From: CAWCTB01 sp963798275
GTDB taxonomy: Bacteria > Acidobacteriota > Terriglobia > Terriglobales > Acidobacteriaceae
Length of the DNA stretch: 64,000 nt
NCBI GenBank assembly: GCA_963798275.1
Contig: CAWCTB010000038.1
Location: 154,370-218,369, forward strand
Direction of reading: 5' to 3'
Below, piece by piece: positions 49,505-57,683 of the stretch. Below the pieces are notes generated by a model that ran no database searches, had not been told where the DNA came from, and worked only from the letters and a program-made list of their open reading frames with translations. The position numbers were made by a program, and so were the translations under genes. The stretch's first letter is position 1; the number at the start of each line of letters is the position of its first letter.

Positions 49505-49958
49505 CTATCCCATTTCCTGTGCGCCCAGTTTCCGGCAGAGATCGCCCAGTTGCACTTGCTCCTCAGGGCTCAGCACGTTGAGAAATTCGACAATCGCGGC
49601 GGCGTGCCGTGGAAAGATCTGCCTTATCAACGCCTTGCCTTTGGCGGTCAGCACTACGATCAGTACCCGCCGGTCTTCGGGAGATCGCTGCCGCCTCGCC
49701 AGACCCTGCTTTTCCAGGTTGCCGACCACCATCGTCAGGTTTCCGCCGGTGGTAAGGACTTTCTGCGCGATGTCGGAGAGCGACATCGGGCCCAGGTGGT
49801 AAAGTGCTTCCAGGACCGCGAACTGGGTGAGCGTCAACTTCGTCCCGGCCAAACTTCGCGAGGCAAAGCTGCGGGCAGCGTTGGCGGCGCGCATCAGCTT
49901 GACATAGGTAACGAGCGAAAGGCGTTCCTGCGACCGGTCGGAATTGCGGGAAAGACAT
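49505..49958 (-). CDS. MarR-family transcriptional regulator (frame break near start)
   Basis: About 150 residues. Winged helix: TLTQFAVLEALYHLGPMSLS DIAQ, TGGNLTMVVGNLEKQGLARR (recognition helix) and SPEDRRVLIVVLTAKGKALI (wing). The start MSFPQFRPVA at 49958 joins QERLSLVTYVKLMRAANAA after removal of one base near 49930. It is transcribed toward pirin; both promoters share a TTAACGT-containing site. Likely autoregulated and controlling pirin. Confidence 0.88.
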
Positions 49959-50108
49959 GCAATAGATACTACTACGTTAAATGATATCTTGTTGGCAGGA
50001 CATGAGCGCCTCGGCGGTTGTCGCTGCCCTGGATTAGGCGGGGACGGAAAGCCCCCGAAAGCGCATACGACAGAAGCTCCTCTAGGGACGACACAAGTCA
50101 CTCACACA

Positions 50109-50993
50109 CTACTTCAGTCCGGCGTTCTCCGCCGCCAGTTTCGCCGTCGCGCTCCAGTCCATGTCCTCCATGCCGCGCGCGATGGCGGTCAGCATGTGGT
50201 CGCGGATCATGCTGGCCACCGGCAGCGGCGCATCCGCAGATTCCGCCGCCGCCAGCGCAAGCTTCATGTCCTTGAGTCCCAATCGCATCTTGAATCCCGC
50301 CGGCTGATATTTTTCGTCGGCGATGAGATTGCCATAGGTCTTGTAGACGGGCGCGGCAAACAGGCTGTTGGTGAGGAACTCCACGTACTGGTGCGGATCA
50401 ATTCCGTACTTTCGCGTCAGCGCAATCGCTTCTCCCAAAGATTCGATCACCGACGCGATCAGGAAATTGCCGCTCAGCTTTACCACGTTGGCCATCTCCG
50501 GCTTGTCGCCCATGACAAACACCCGCTGGCCAAGCGCTTCCAGCAGCGGCCGGTGGCGCTCCACCGCGTCCTTGTCACCGGCGGCCACGATGAACAGCTT
50601 ACCGGCTTCTGCCGCCTCCGGCCTCCCAAACACCGGAGCGGCAATGTACTTGTGCCCGCGCCTGGCGTGCTCTTCCGCCAGCTTCCGGGAGAGCGCCACG
50701 CTGATGGTGCTCATGGAAATGTGCGCCGCGTCTTGGCGGCAAGCTCTCCAGCGCGCCGCCGGGATGAAGCACCGCCGACTCGACCGCAGGGTCGTCCGCC
50801 AGCATGGTGATGACGGCTTCGGCGTCTTTCGCCGACTTCGCCCGGCGACTTCGCGACCTTCGCCCCTTGCGAGCGCAGCTCCTCTGCTTTGGAGAGCGTG
50901 CGATTCCACAGCGTCACGTCATGTCCGGCACGCTAACAAGTGCCGCGCCATGTGGCTTCCCATGTTGCCCAGTCCGATAAATGCAACCTTCAC
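50109..50993 (-). CDS. NAD(P)-dependent beta-hydroxyacid dehydrogenase (3-hydroxyisobutyrate dehydrogenase/GlxR type; three frame breaks)
   Basis: GTG start at 50993 with AAGGAGGAG 4 nt upstream: MKVAFIGLGNMGSHMARHLL has the Rossmann GxGxxG. After a break (about 50932) comes GHDVTLWNRTLSKAEELRSQ GAKVA; after two more (about 50840 and 50745) the C-terminal domain SRKLAEEHARRGHKYIAAPV FGRPEAAEAG, then VVKLSGNFLIASVIESLGEA (catalytic Lys region) and GLKDMKLALAAAESADAPLP V. About 292 residues, normal length. The substrate could be a tartronate-semialdehyde- or succinic-semialdehyde-type acid. Confidence 0.87.
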
Positions 50994-51029
50994 AGTGCTC
51001 CTCCTTGCGAATGCGACATGTAATTGAGA

Positions 51030-51848
51030 TCACGGCTGCGGGTCTTCCTGTTTCGCAGGCGGATGCGGCTTGCCCCAATCGAAGCGCCGGCCAATGATCG
51101 CCTTAAACAGCATATGGTCGGTGACCCGCGTTACGCCAACCCCGAGACCGAAGTTGATCTCCCACTTGGGCGAGACATCCAGATCGAAGGCCGGAATAAA
51201 CTGCTGTGCCTGATAAGGAAAGGGATCGACTCCTCCTACCGGCCCGAAGCCGCTGTAGTACTCCAGGCCGAAAGCCACGACCTTGGTGAAGTTCCACGAG
51301 ATCTTGGCGTCGGGCGAGAACTCCCATCCTCGCCGGGACTCGGGGCCGGTCAAGGCCTTCTCCAGTGCGGGATTGATGGACCAGTACAGGCGGCCCTTCT
51401 GCTGGTCAACGATCGGCCTGATCTCAAGACTCCAAACGGAGCTCGAATAGATCGGTCGCGCGTACCCAAACTCGGTGGACAAGCTGACGCCGACCGGCCA
51501 GTGCCAGCTTGGCGGCACACGTACTCGCGGCCGGATGTGGTCCCCCACCCACTTCCAGCCCTGACCGTTGGGCACGGTTGTAAAGATATAGAAACCGGTC
51601 TCGAACCAGGGCGTGAAGCCCTGCGTAATCTCGACCGTCTCGTGCAGCGCATGTTCGGTCGGCAGAACGCCGTCCTCGGTGGTCTTCGATCCCTGGAAGA
51701 TGAAGTTGCTGTGCAACTCCAGCATGGTCGTTTTGGGCGGGACGGTCTCCGACCCGTAGACCTGGATTTCGTAGTTGTCCTGCGCAAGCGCGGCAACATT
51801 GACGAGGAGCGCCACGAACATTGCCGCCAGCAAGAATGGGCGAGGCAT
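51030..51848 (-). CDS. Exported hypothetical protein, probable outer-membrane beta protein
   Basis: About 272 residues with a signal peptide (MPRPFLLAAMFVALLVNVAA LAQ). The mature part alternates aromatic and polar residues, as beta-barrel proteins do (TTMLELHSNFIFQGSK; VVAFGLEYYSGFGPVGG; FGLGVGVTRVTDHMLFKAII GRRF, ending in a typical aromatic position before a Pro-rich tail). I do not recognise a named family. The stop of glgB is 25 bp upstream on the same strand, so they are possibly cotranscribed. Confidence 0.75.
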   Translation of the reverse strand: MPRPFLLAAMFVALLVNVAALAQDNYEIQVYGSETVPPKTTMLELHSNFIFQGSKTTEDGVLPTEHALHETVEITQGFTPWFETGFYIFTTVPNGQGWKWVGDHIRPRVRVPPSWHWPVGVSLSTEFGYARPIYSSSVWSLEIRPIVDQQKGRLYWSINPALEKALTGPESRRGWEFSPDAKISWNFTKVVAFGLEYYSGFGPVGGVDPFPYQAQQFIPAFDLDVSPKWEINFGLGVGVTRVTDHMLFKAIIGRRFDWGKPHPPAKQEDPQP

Positions 51849-51873
51849 CATCGCAACCGGGGAGAATTCGCAC

Positions 51874-53793
51874 TTACTGCTTGAACACCACCATCGCCAG
51901 CGGCGGGAGATCGAGCAGCAGGGAATGTTCTTGCCCGTGGCAGGCGATCGGATCACTCGCCATGCCGCCATGATTCCCCTGGTCGGTGCCACCGTAAATC
52001 GCGGCATTGCTGTTCAGCACTTCACGCCAGTATCCCTCGTGCGGAACACCGACGCGGTATCCCAGCCGCGGCACGGGAGTGAAGTTACAGGCCACCACGA
52101 CGGGATCGGTCTGGTCTTTGCGGAGACGCATGTAGGTGAGCACGCTGTCGTCGGAGTCGTCGGCGTCGATCCATCGCCAGCCGTCGGGGATGAAGTCGGT
52201 CTCGTACAGCGCGGGCTCGCCGCGGTAAAACGTGTTCAAGTCGCGCACCCAGCGCTGCGCTCCCTGGTGGAAGGCGAACTCGAGCACGTGCCAGTCAATG
52301 CTGCCGTCGTGGTTCCACTCGGCCCACTGCCCGAATTCGCCGCCCATGAACAGCAGCTTCTTGGCCGGCTGGGTGAACATGTAGCCGAACAGCAGACGCA
52401 GGTTGGCAAACTTCTGCCATTCGTCGCCCGCCATCTTGGCGATCAGCGATCCCTTGCCGTGCACCACCTCGTCGTGCGAAAGCGGAAGCACGAAATTCTC
52501 GGTGAAGGCGTACAGCCCGCGGAAGGTCAGCTTGTTGTGATGGTACTTGCGGTGAATGGGATTCTTCGTGAAGTAGAGCAGGGAGTCGTGCATCCATCCC
52601 ATGTCCCACTTCATGCCGAAGCCGAGCCCGCCGATGTAGGTTGGCCGCGACACCATCGGCCATGCCGTGGATTCCTCCGCAATGGTCTGGATGTCGGGAA
52701 ACTCCTGGTAGGCGTCCTGATTCAACTGCCGCAGGAACGACACGGCGGCCAGGTTTTCGCGGCCCCCGTACTGGTTGGGAATCCACTCGCCCTGCTTGCG
52801 CGAGTAGTCAAGATACAGCATGGACGCGATGGCATCCATGCGCAGGCCGTCGGCGTGGTAGCGGTCGAGCCAGAAGATCGCGTTGCTCAGCAGGAAGCCG
52901 CGAACTTCGTTGCGATTGTAGTTGAAGATGGCCGACTTCCAATCCGGATGAAAGCCCTGGCGCGGATCGGCGTGCTCGTAAAGATGCGTGCCGTCGAAGT
53001 AAGCCAGCCCGTGCTCATCGTTGGGAAAGTGCGACGGCACCCAGTCAAGATACACGCCGATCCCGCGCTGGTGCAGGTAGTCCATCAGGTACATGAAATC
53101 CTGCGGCGTGCCGAAGCGGGCGCTGGGCGCGTAGTAGCCGGTAACCTGGTAGCCCCACGAGCCAAAGAACGGATGCTCCATCACCGGCATGAACTCGACG
53201 TGCGTGAAGCCCATGTCGTTCACGTAGTCGGCAAGCTTGGGCGCCAGCTCGCGATAGCTCAGCGAGCGGTTGCCTTCCTCGGGCACGCGCATCCACGAGC
53301 CCAGATGCACTTCGTAAATCGAAATGGGCGCGTCGAACTTGTTGCGCTCATGGCGGGTGCGCATCCACTCGGCATCGTGCCATTCGTATTCCAGGTCCCA
53401 TACGATGGACGCCGTTCGCGGCGGAACTTCGTTGTAGAAGCCGTAAGGGTCGGCCTTGCTCACCTCGTACATGTGATAGCGCGAACGGATGTGGTACTTG
53501 TAGGTTTCGCCTTTGCCCACTCCCGAAATGAAAGCCTCCCACACACCAGAGCTGCCGCGCGGATTCATGGGATGCGAGTCGGCATTCCACCCGTTGAAGT
53601 CCCCGACCACGGAGATGCGCTCGGCGTCCGGCGCCCAGACCGCGAAGTAGGTGCCCTGCTTTCCGTCAACCTCGGTCAGGTGCGCGCCGAACTTCTCGAA
53701 CAGCCGGTTGTGGTTGCCTTCGTTGAACAGATGAAGATCGTAGCTGGTCAGCAGCGTGGATTCCTTCTCCTCAGACGCCGTGGGTGCCTTCAT
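51874..53793 (-). CDS. glgB: 1,4-alpha-glucan branching enzyme GlgB
   Basis: 639 residues. Carbohydrate-binding module 48 (GKQGTYFAVWAPDAERISVV GDFNGWN), then the GH13 barrel: MPVMEHPFFGSWGYQVTGYY AP, nucleophile region ADGLRMDAIASMLYLDYSR, acid IQTIAEESTAWPMVSRP, third acid LPLSHDEVVHGKGSL. The C-terminal beta domain ends VVFKQ. It adds alpha-1,6 branches to glycogen. SD GGAG precedes the ATG. No other glg gene is adjacent. Confidence 0.97.
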   Translation of the reverse strand: MKAPTASEEKESTLLTSYDLHLFNEGNHNRLFEKFGAHLTEVDGKQGTYFAVWAPDAERISVVGDFNGWNADSHPMNPRGSSGVWEAFISGVGKGETYKYHIRSRYHMYEVSKADPYGFYNEVPPRTASIVWDLEYEWHDAEWMRTRHERNKFDAPISIYEVHLGSWMRVPEEGNRSLSYRELAPKLADYVNDMGFTHVEFMPVMEHPFFGSWGYQVTGYYAPSARFGTPQDFMYLMDYLHQRGIGVYLDWVPSHFPNDEHGLAYFDGTHLYEHADPRQGFHPDWKSAIFNYNRNEVRGFLLSNAIFWLDRYHADGLRMDAIASMLYLDYSRKQGEWIPNQYGGRENLAAVSFLRQLNQDAYQEFPDIQTIAEESTAWPMVSRPTYIGGLGFGMKWDMGWMHDSLLYFTKNPIHRKYHHNKLTFRGLYAFTENFVLPLSHDEVVHGKGSLIAKMAGDEWQKFANLRLLFGYMFTQPAKKLLFMGGEFGQWAEWNHDGSIDWHVLEFAFHQGAQRWVRDLNTFYRGEPALYETDFIPDGWRWIDADDSDDSVLTYMRLRKDQTDPVVVACNFTPVPRLGYRVGVPHEGYWREVLNSNAAIYGGTDQGNHGGMASDPIACHGQEHSLLLDLPPLAMVVFKQ

Positions 53794-54100
53794 TCGTTCT
53801 CCTCTTGACTCGGACGGGCTTCGCGCAACGGGAACGGCGGGACCCTGGAAACCCGATTACCTGCCCCGGGGCCTTGCGCGCCTAACACTATACCCGTTTT
53901 ACACACCAACACGCGCAAAAGCGGTGCGTGCCGCGGGCCCGCCGTCCCCCGCGCAATCGCACACGGCTTGGTGACGCACGTTACTGCCTGCGGGCTGCCG
54001 CCGGTGCTCTCATGAGGGTGGCGACGTGCGCTCCCGGATTCGCATTTCCGACAGACGATCTCTGCCGGCGCGTCGACCGCAAACTAAGGAGAACAACCAC
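53794..54100. other. Divergent intergenic region glgB / asnA
   Basis: About 307 bp, very G+C-rich in the asnA-proximal half. It holds the SDs of both genes (AGGAG before glgB on the minus strand, AAGGAGA before asnA). A TATAGT -10-like box on the minus strand (53887-53892) may serve glgB, with no good -35. I see no other element. Confidence 0.45.
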
Positions 54101-55231
54101 ATGGCTGACAAGAAAGCGGACCTGGCTGGCCCCGGAATTGGCGACTACACACAGCTGGAGAAAGTCCTTCCGGCGGATTACAGCTCGCTGCTGTCACCCA
54201 AAGAAACGCAGAGGGCGATCTTCGAGGCAAAGAACTACATCGAAGAAAACCTCTGTCACGAATTGAACCTGCAGATGGTCACCGTCCCCCTTATCGTTGA
54301 CGAGGAGAGCGGGGTAAACGACTATCTCGACCGCGACGGATCGCGCACTCCGATCCAGTTCCACATCTCCAACGATCGCGAGATACACCCCATCAATGCC
54401 CAGGTCGTGCAGGCCGCCACTAAATGGAAGCGGCTGGCACTGAAGCAGTTCGACTGCCAGCCCGGCGAAGGCATCTGCACCGACATGCGCGCCGTGCGCA
54501 AGGACTACTTCCTCGACCACGACCACAGCGCTTACGTGGACCAGTGGGACTGGGAGCGCGTCATCACCCCCGACCAGCGCAACCTGAGCTTCCTGAAAGG
54601 AGTGGTCAGCAAGATCTGGAAGGTCATCGTCGGCGCCGAGCGGCACGTGCAGGACATCTTCCCGCAACTGCGTGACCCGCGTTATCCCAACCTGCCCGAG
54701 CAGCTCACCTTCCTGCATGCCGAAGAGATTCTTGACATGTATCCCGAACTGCCGCGCAAGCAGCGCGAAACCGCAATCCTGCAAAAATATCCCGCCGTTT
54801 TCATCATTGGAATTGGTTGGACGTTAAAGGATGGCTACCCCCACGAAATGCGCGCTGCCGATTACGACGACTGGGTGACCGAGACCAAGGCCGATGATGG
54901 CCACGTTCGCCACGGGCTCAATGGCGACATCCTGGTTTGGAACCCGGTGACCCATCGGCGGCACGAGCTGACCTCAATGGGCATTCGGGTGAACGCCGAA
55001 TCGCTCAAGAAGCAACTGGAGCTGACCGGACAGTTGGACTTCCTGAAGTTCCCCTACCACCAGGCGATCGTGAATCACCAGATTCCGCTCAGCATCGGTG
55101 GCGGCATCGGGCAGTCGCGGACGTTGATGCTGCTGCTGCGCAAAGCGCACCTCGGCGAAGTCAGCGTCACCGTATGGCCTAAAGTGCTGAAGGAGATGTG
55201 CGAGAAGAAGAACATTCACGTGTTGAACTAG
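54101..55231 (+). CDS. asnA: Aspartate-ammonia ligase AsnA
   Basis: Makes asparagine from aspartate, ammonia and ATP. About 376 residues, longer than the 330 of E. coli because of an N-terminal extension. LNLQMVTVPLIVDEESGVND YLDRDGSRTPIQFHI, GICTDMRAVRKDYFLDHDHS AYVDQWDWERVI and SIGGGIGQSRTLMLLLRKAH LGEVSVTVWP are the class-II-synthetase-like active-site elements of the family. ATG with AAGGAGA 9 nt upstream. The frame is intact. Confidence 0.93.
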   Translation: MADKKADLAGPGIGDYTQLEKVLPADYSSLLSPKETQRAIFEAKNYIEENLCHELNLQMVTVPLIVDEESGVNDYLDRDGSRTPIQFHISNDREIHPINAQVVQAATKWKRLALKQFDCQPGEGICTDMRAVRKDYFLDHDHSAYVDQWDWERVITPDQRNLSFLKGVVSKIWKVIVGAERHVQDIFPQLRDPRYPNLPEQLTFLHAEEILDMYPELPRKQRETAILQKYPAVFIIGIGWTLKDGYPHEMRAADYDDWVTETKADDGHVRHGLNGDILVWNPVTHRRHELTSMGIRVNAESLKKQLELTGQLDFLKFPYHQAIVNHQIPLSIGGGIGQSRTLMLLLRKAHLGEVSVTVWPKVLKEMCEKKNIHVLN

Positions 55232-55239
55232 TGGTCAGT

Positions 55240-55287
55240 AGCCAGTTGCCAGTTGTCGGTCGCCAGATCGGCAATTGGCAACTGGCT
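55240..55287. repeat. Stutter-type inverted repeat downstream of asnA
   Basis: AGCCAGTTGCCAGTTG (55240-55255) faces CAATTGGCAACTGGCT (55272-55287), 15 of 16 positions complementary. It begins 8 nt after the asnA TAG stop. It may act as a terminator-like hairpin for asnA. Confidence 0.75.
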
Positions 55288-55363
55288 TGGCTGGGGGGCC
55301 CAATTTTGAGGTCCGGATTTGTGGGTGACACCGATTCGAGCTGCGAATACGGAGGTTAAGAAA

Positions 55364-55420
55364 GCCCGATAGGGCGTCATTTGTTTTAGCCGTAGGCGTC
55401 AGCCCGCAGTCGGCATTGGG
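55364..55420 (+). repeat. REP copy A upstream of the RAYT gene
   Basis: Contains GCCCGATAGGGCGTCATTTG and TTTTAGCCGTAGGCGTCAGC, the first part of the unit seen again at 55461. It has direct orientation relative to copy B. Confidence 0.75.
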
Positions 55421-55460
55421 ATTTGATCTAAAGCGAAGGATCACCCGAGCCAATCTCGCG

Positions 55461-55546
55461 AGCCCGAGAGGGCGACATTTGTTTTAGCCGTGGGCATAAG
55501 CCCGCGGTCAGCATTCGAGATAAGATGAGCCGCGGAGCGGCGGCAC
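55461..55546 (+). repeat. REP copy B immediately upstream of the RAYT gene
   Basis: AGCCCGAGAGGGCGACATTT, then TTAGCCGTGGGCATAAGCCC and GAGCCGCGGAGCGGCGGCAC. It ends 7 bp before the transposase ATG. Copy C at 55995-56082 is its inverted partner. Confidence 0.82.
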
Positions 55547-55552
55547 AAAGAT

Positions 55553-55990
55553 ATGTCACGTTCTTACGTCCTGAACTTCGTCCATGTCGTCTTCGCTACT
55601 AAGGGGCGGGCGCAACTCATTCGCGAGCCGGAACCTCTGTGGGCCTATCTTCGCGGAATCGCGCGAAACTGTGGGTTCGATCTGCTGACGGTCGGCGGGA
55701 CAAACAATCATGTGCACATCCTGCTCTCGCTTCCGCCGGGACACAACCTGGTTGACATCATCCGCGACCTCAAGGCCAATTCCTCGCGCTTTATGAAGAC
55801 ACAGGTCCCGGGCTTTAGCTGGCAGGATGGCTACTCCGCAATCAGCGTGAGCCCCTCGCAGATCAATACAGTGAAGAGGTATATTGCAAATCAAACAGAG
55901 CACCATCGACAGCGCACGTTTGATCATGAATATCTGTCGTTGCTCGACAAAGCTGGCGTGAAATACGAACGGGACTTCGTGTTGGGCTGA
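55553..55990 (+). CDS. REP-associated tyrosine transposase (RAYT, IS200/TnpA-like HUH enzyme)
   Basis: 145 residues. The HUH motif NNHVHILLSLP and the catalytic Tyr region FSWQDGYSAISVSPSQINTV KRYI are those of the Y1 transposase family (TnpA_REP). The start SRSYVLNFVHVVFATKGRAQ is also typical. It is a single-copy domesticated enzyme flanked by inverted REPs (55461-55546 and 55995-56082) rather than by IS ends, so it probably handles the dispersed REPs of this genome. The frame is intact. Confidence 0.92.
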   Translation: MSRSYVLNFVHVVFATKGRAQLIREPEPLWAYLRGIARNCGFDLLTVGGTNNHVHILLSLPPGHNLVDIIRDLKANSSRFMKTQVPGFSWQDGYSAISVSPSQINTVKRYIANQTEHHRQRTFDHEYLSLLDKAGVKYERDFVLG

Positions 55991-55994
55991 TCAG

Positions 55995-56082
55995 GTGCCG
56001 CCGCTCAGCGGCTCGCATTCGTTGAGACATGCCTACCGCGGGCTCACGCCCACGGCTAACACAAATGGCGCCCTATCGGGCT
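55995..56082 (-). repeat. REP copy C, inverted, downstream of the RAYT gene
   Basis: The reverse complement reads GAGCCCGATAGGGCGCCATT, TTAGCCGTGGGCGTGAGCCC, GAGCCGCTGAGCGGCGGCAC, nearly the same as copy B, but inverted. It starts 4 bp after the transposase stop. Confidence 0.82.
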
Positions 56083-56135
56083 CTTGAGGTTGGCTCCTGC
56101 CGATCCGTTCCTGATCAAATGGCGATGCTAACCGC

Positions 56136-56168
56136 AGGATGACACCCGCGGCTAACGCAAATGACGCC
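56136..56168 (-). repeat. Partial REP copy D
   Basis: ACACCCGCGGCTAACGCAAA TGACGCC repeats the central part of copy C in the same orientation. It lies between copy C and the SDR stop. Confidence 0.65.
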
Positions 56169-56208
56169 ACTGCGCGCCGTTCGGCCGGAACTGACAACTG
56201 ACTGCTGG

Positions 56209-57053
56209 CTACTTCTTCTTCGGCTTCATCACCTCCCATGCCGCATCGGGCATCCGGCGTCCGATCAGGCTGAAGGTACTGGCGCCTGCCAGCATCTCGC
56301 CGCCGTCCATGTACACCATTTCGCCGTTGATGTAGCCTGCCTGATCGCTGATGAGAAACGCGCCCAGGTTGGCAATCTCTTCCAGCGTTCCGAAGCGATG
56401 CAGAGGATTGTGCTCCAGCAGCTTCTCTCTCCAACTCCGGCGTGGGCAGCAACCGCGAGAACGCGCCCTCGGTGCGAATCGCGCCCGGGGCGATGGCGAC
56501 AAAGCGAATCCCCCGTCCGCCCCACTCCACCGCCAGGCTGCGCATCAGCGCGGCCACGCCCGCCTTGGCCACCGCGCTCGGCACAACATAAGCCGAGCCA
56601 GTGTCCGCGTAGGTGGTCGCAATGCTGAGCACCACACCTTTATGTTTGCCGGCCAGCCAGCGGCGCCCGCAGGCCATAGTCATGTTGATGGTGCCCTTGA
56701 GCACGATGCCGATGACGGCGTCGAAGGCGTGCGACGAAAGCTCCTCGGTGCGTGCCAGAAAATTTCCCGCTGCATTGTTCACCAGCACATCGAGCGGGGC
56801 CTTCGCCCACAGTTGCTCGATGAGTGCCTCGACATCCTCGGGATAGCGCACGTCACAGGAAAAGCCCTCGATGGTTCCACCGGTGGAGGCCGAGAGTTCC
56901 GCGGCCGTCTTCTGCACCACCTCAACGCGCCGTCCGCAGATGAAAACGGTTGCGCCGAGTTGGAGAAAGCGCTCGGCCATGGCGCGGCCGATACCCGTGC
57001 CGCCGCCCGTAATCAGAATGCGTTTGTCCTGCAACAGATCGTTGGTGAACATA
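56209..57053 (-). CDS. 2,4-dienoyl-CoA reductase-like SDR oxidoreductase (one frame break)
   Basis: About 281 residues. NADPH site RILITGGGTGIGRAMAE, NNAAGNF, then ATTYADTGSAYVVPSAVAKA G. In place of the usual SDR Tyr at the Lys-minus-4 position there is Ser (PSAVAK), with a Tyr upstream in TTYAD, as in mitochondrial DECR1, and APGAIRTEGAFSRL agrees. One extra base near 56430 shifts the frame; removing it joins to HNPLHRFGTLEEIANLGAFL ISD and INGEMVYMDGGEMLAG. It probably reduces 2,4-dienoyl-CoA in beta-oxidation of unsaturated fatty acids. Confidence 0.86.
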
Positions 57054-57146
57054 GGATTTGGTGGAAAGAACAACCGTAACACGGCGACGCTGCCGAACCA
57101 AAGCGGCCGTTGCGCTACACCACGTCTAGAATGCGAGCCGACTAAC

Positions 57147-57284
57147 GGTGGAAGCGCCGGGCTTCAGCCCGGCGGCAAGTCACGCTGGGGCAGTCGGGCT
57201 TTCAGCCCGGCTACGAAACCAGGGCTGAAGCCCGATCATTGAGAAAGTCGATATTTCGCCGGGCTGAAGCCCGGCGCTTCCACC
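57147..57284. repeat. Cluster of GGGCTTCAGCCC hairpins with perfect 28-bp inverted ends
   Basis: Ends GGTGGAAGCGCCGGGCTTCA... (57147-57174) and its exact reverse complement at 57257-57284. Between them are two more hairpins (CGGGCTTTCAGCCCG near 57195; CAGGGCTGAAGCCCG near 57221). Each end is itself a hairpin (CGCCGGGC-TTCA-GCCCGGCG). This is the same core as the REP units at 24785, 28976 and 29386. Confidence 0.88.
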
Positions 57285-57683
57285 GATTTGCACCACCGTG
57301 GACGAGCAGAAAACCGATGTGACACGTTTGTAGATTTCTCTTTCCCACAGGGGTCGCTGGGGTCCGGCTTGTGGCATGATGTTCGCCATGTCACCCAAAC
57401 TCAAGCGCGTTCTCGAAGCAATCTTCTGGTTTGTGCTCGGCCACCTTAGCTGCGCCGTCATGCACCACCTTCACATCTAGTGCCCGGTTGTGTAGGTTGT
57501 CGCTTGCGCGCATCGCAAAGCTACAGGCTAGAGTGGGCTCTGGAAACTGTGCCGCAGCTTTCTTCGCAAATCTGTGATGGAGCAACACCGCCGAATACCG
57601 CTTCGAGCCAGCCGCGTAGCGGCGGCACCAGTTGCAACATGGCTTCTTGAGACCCGCATTTAGGCTGGCTGCCTCCCAACCCC
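57285..57683. other. Intergenic region between REP cluster and symporter
   Basis: About 400 bp. It holds a possible 33-residue membrane peptide gene (57379-57480) and GC-rich sequence of no clear type. A minus-strand ORF (57391-57771) overlaps the symporter end and looks non-coding. I see no tRNA or clear terminator. Confidence 0.4.
57379..57480 (+). CDS. Possible small membrane peptide (33 aa)
   Basis: ATG at 57379 (another at 57376). MFAMSPKLKRVLEAIFWFVL GHLSCAVMHHLHI: a basic start, then one hydrophobic stretch of about 15 residues with Cys and two His near the end. No strong SD. Length and pattern would suit a single-span small protein, but this could be chance. I do not recognise it. 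Confidence 0.25.
   Translation: MFAMSPKLKRVLEAIFWFVLGHLSCAVMHHLHI

Noticed and set aside
51775..53808. 677-residue ORF on the plus strand opposite glgB
   Set aside because: Antisense to a complete, well-recognised glgB; composition is typical of shadow frames.
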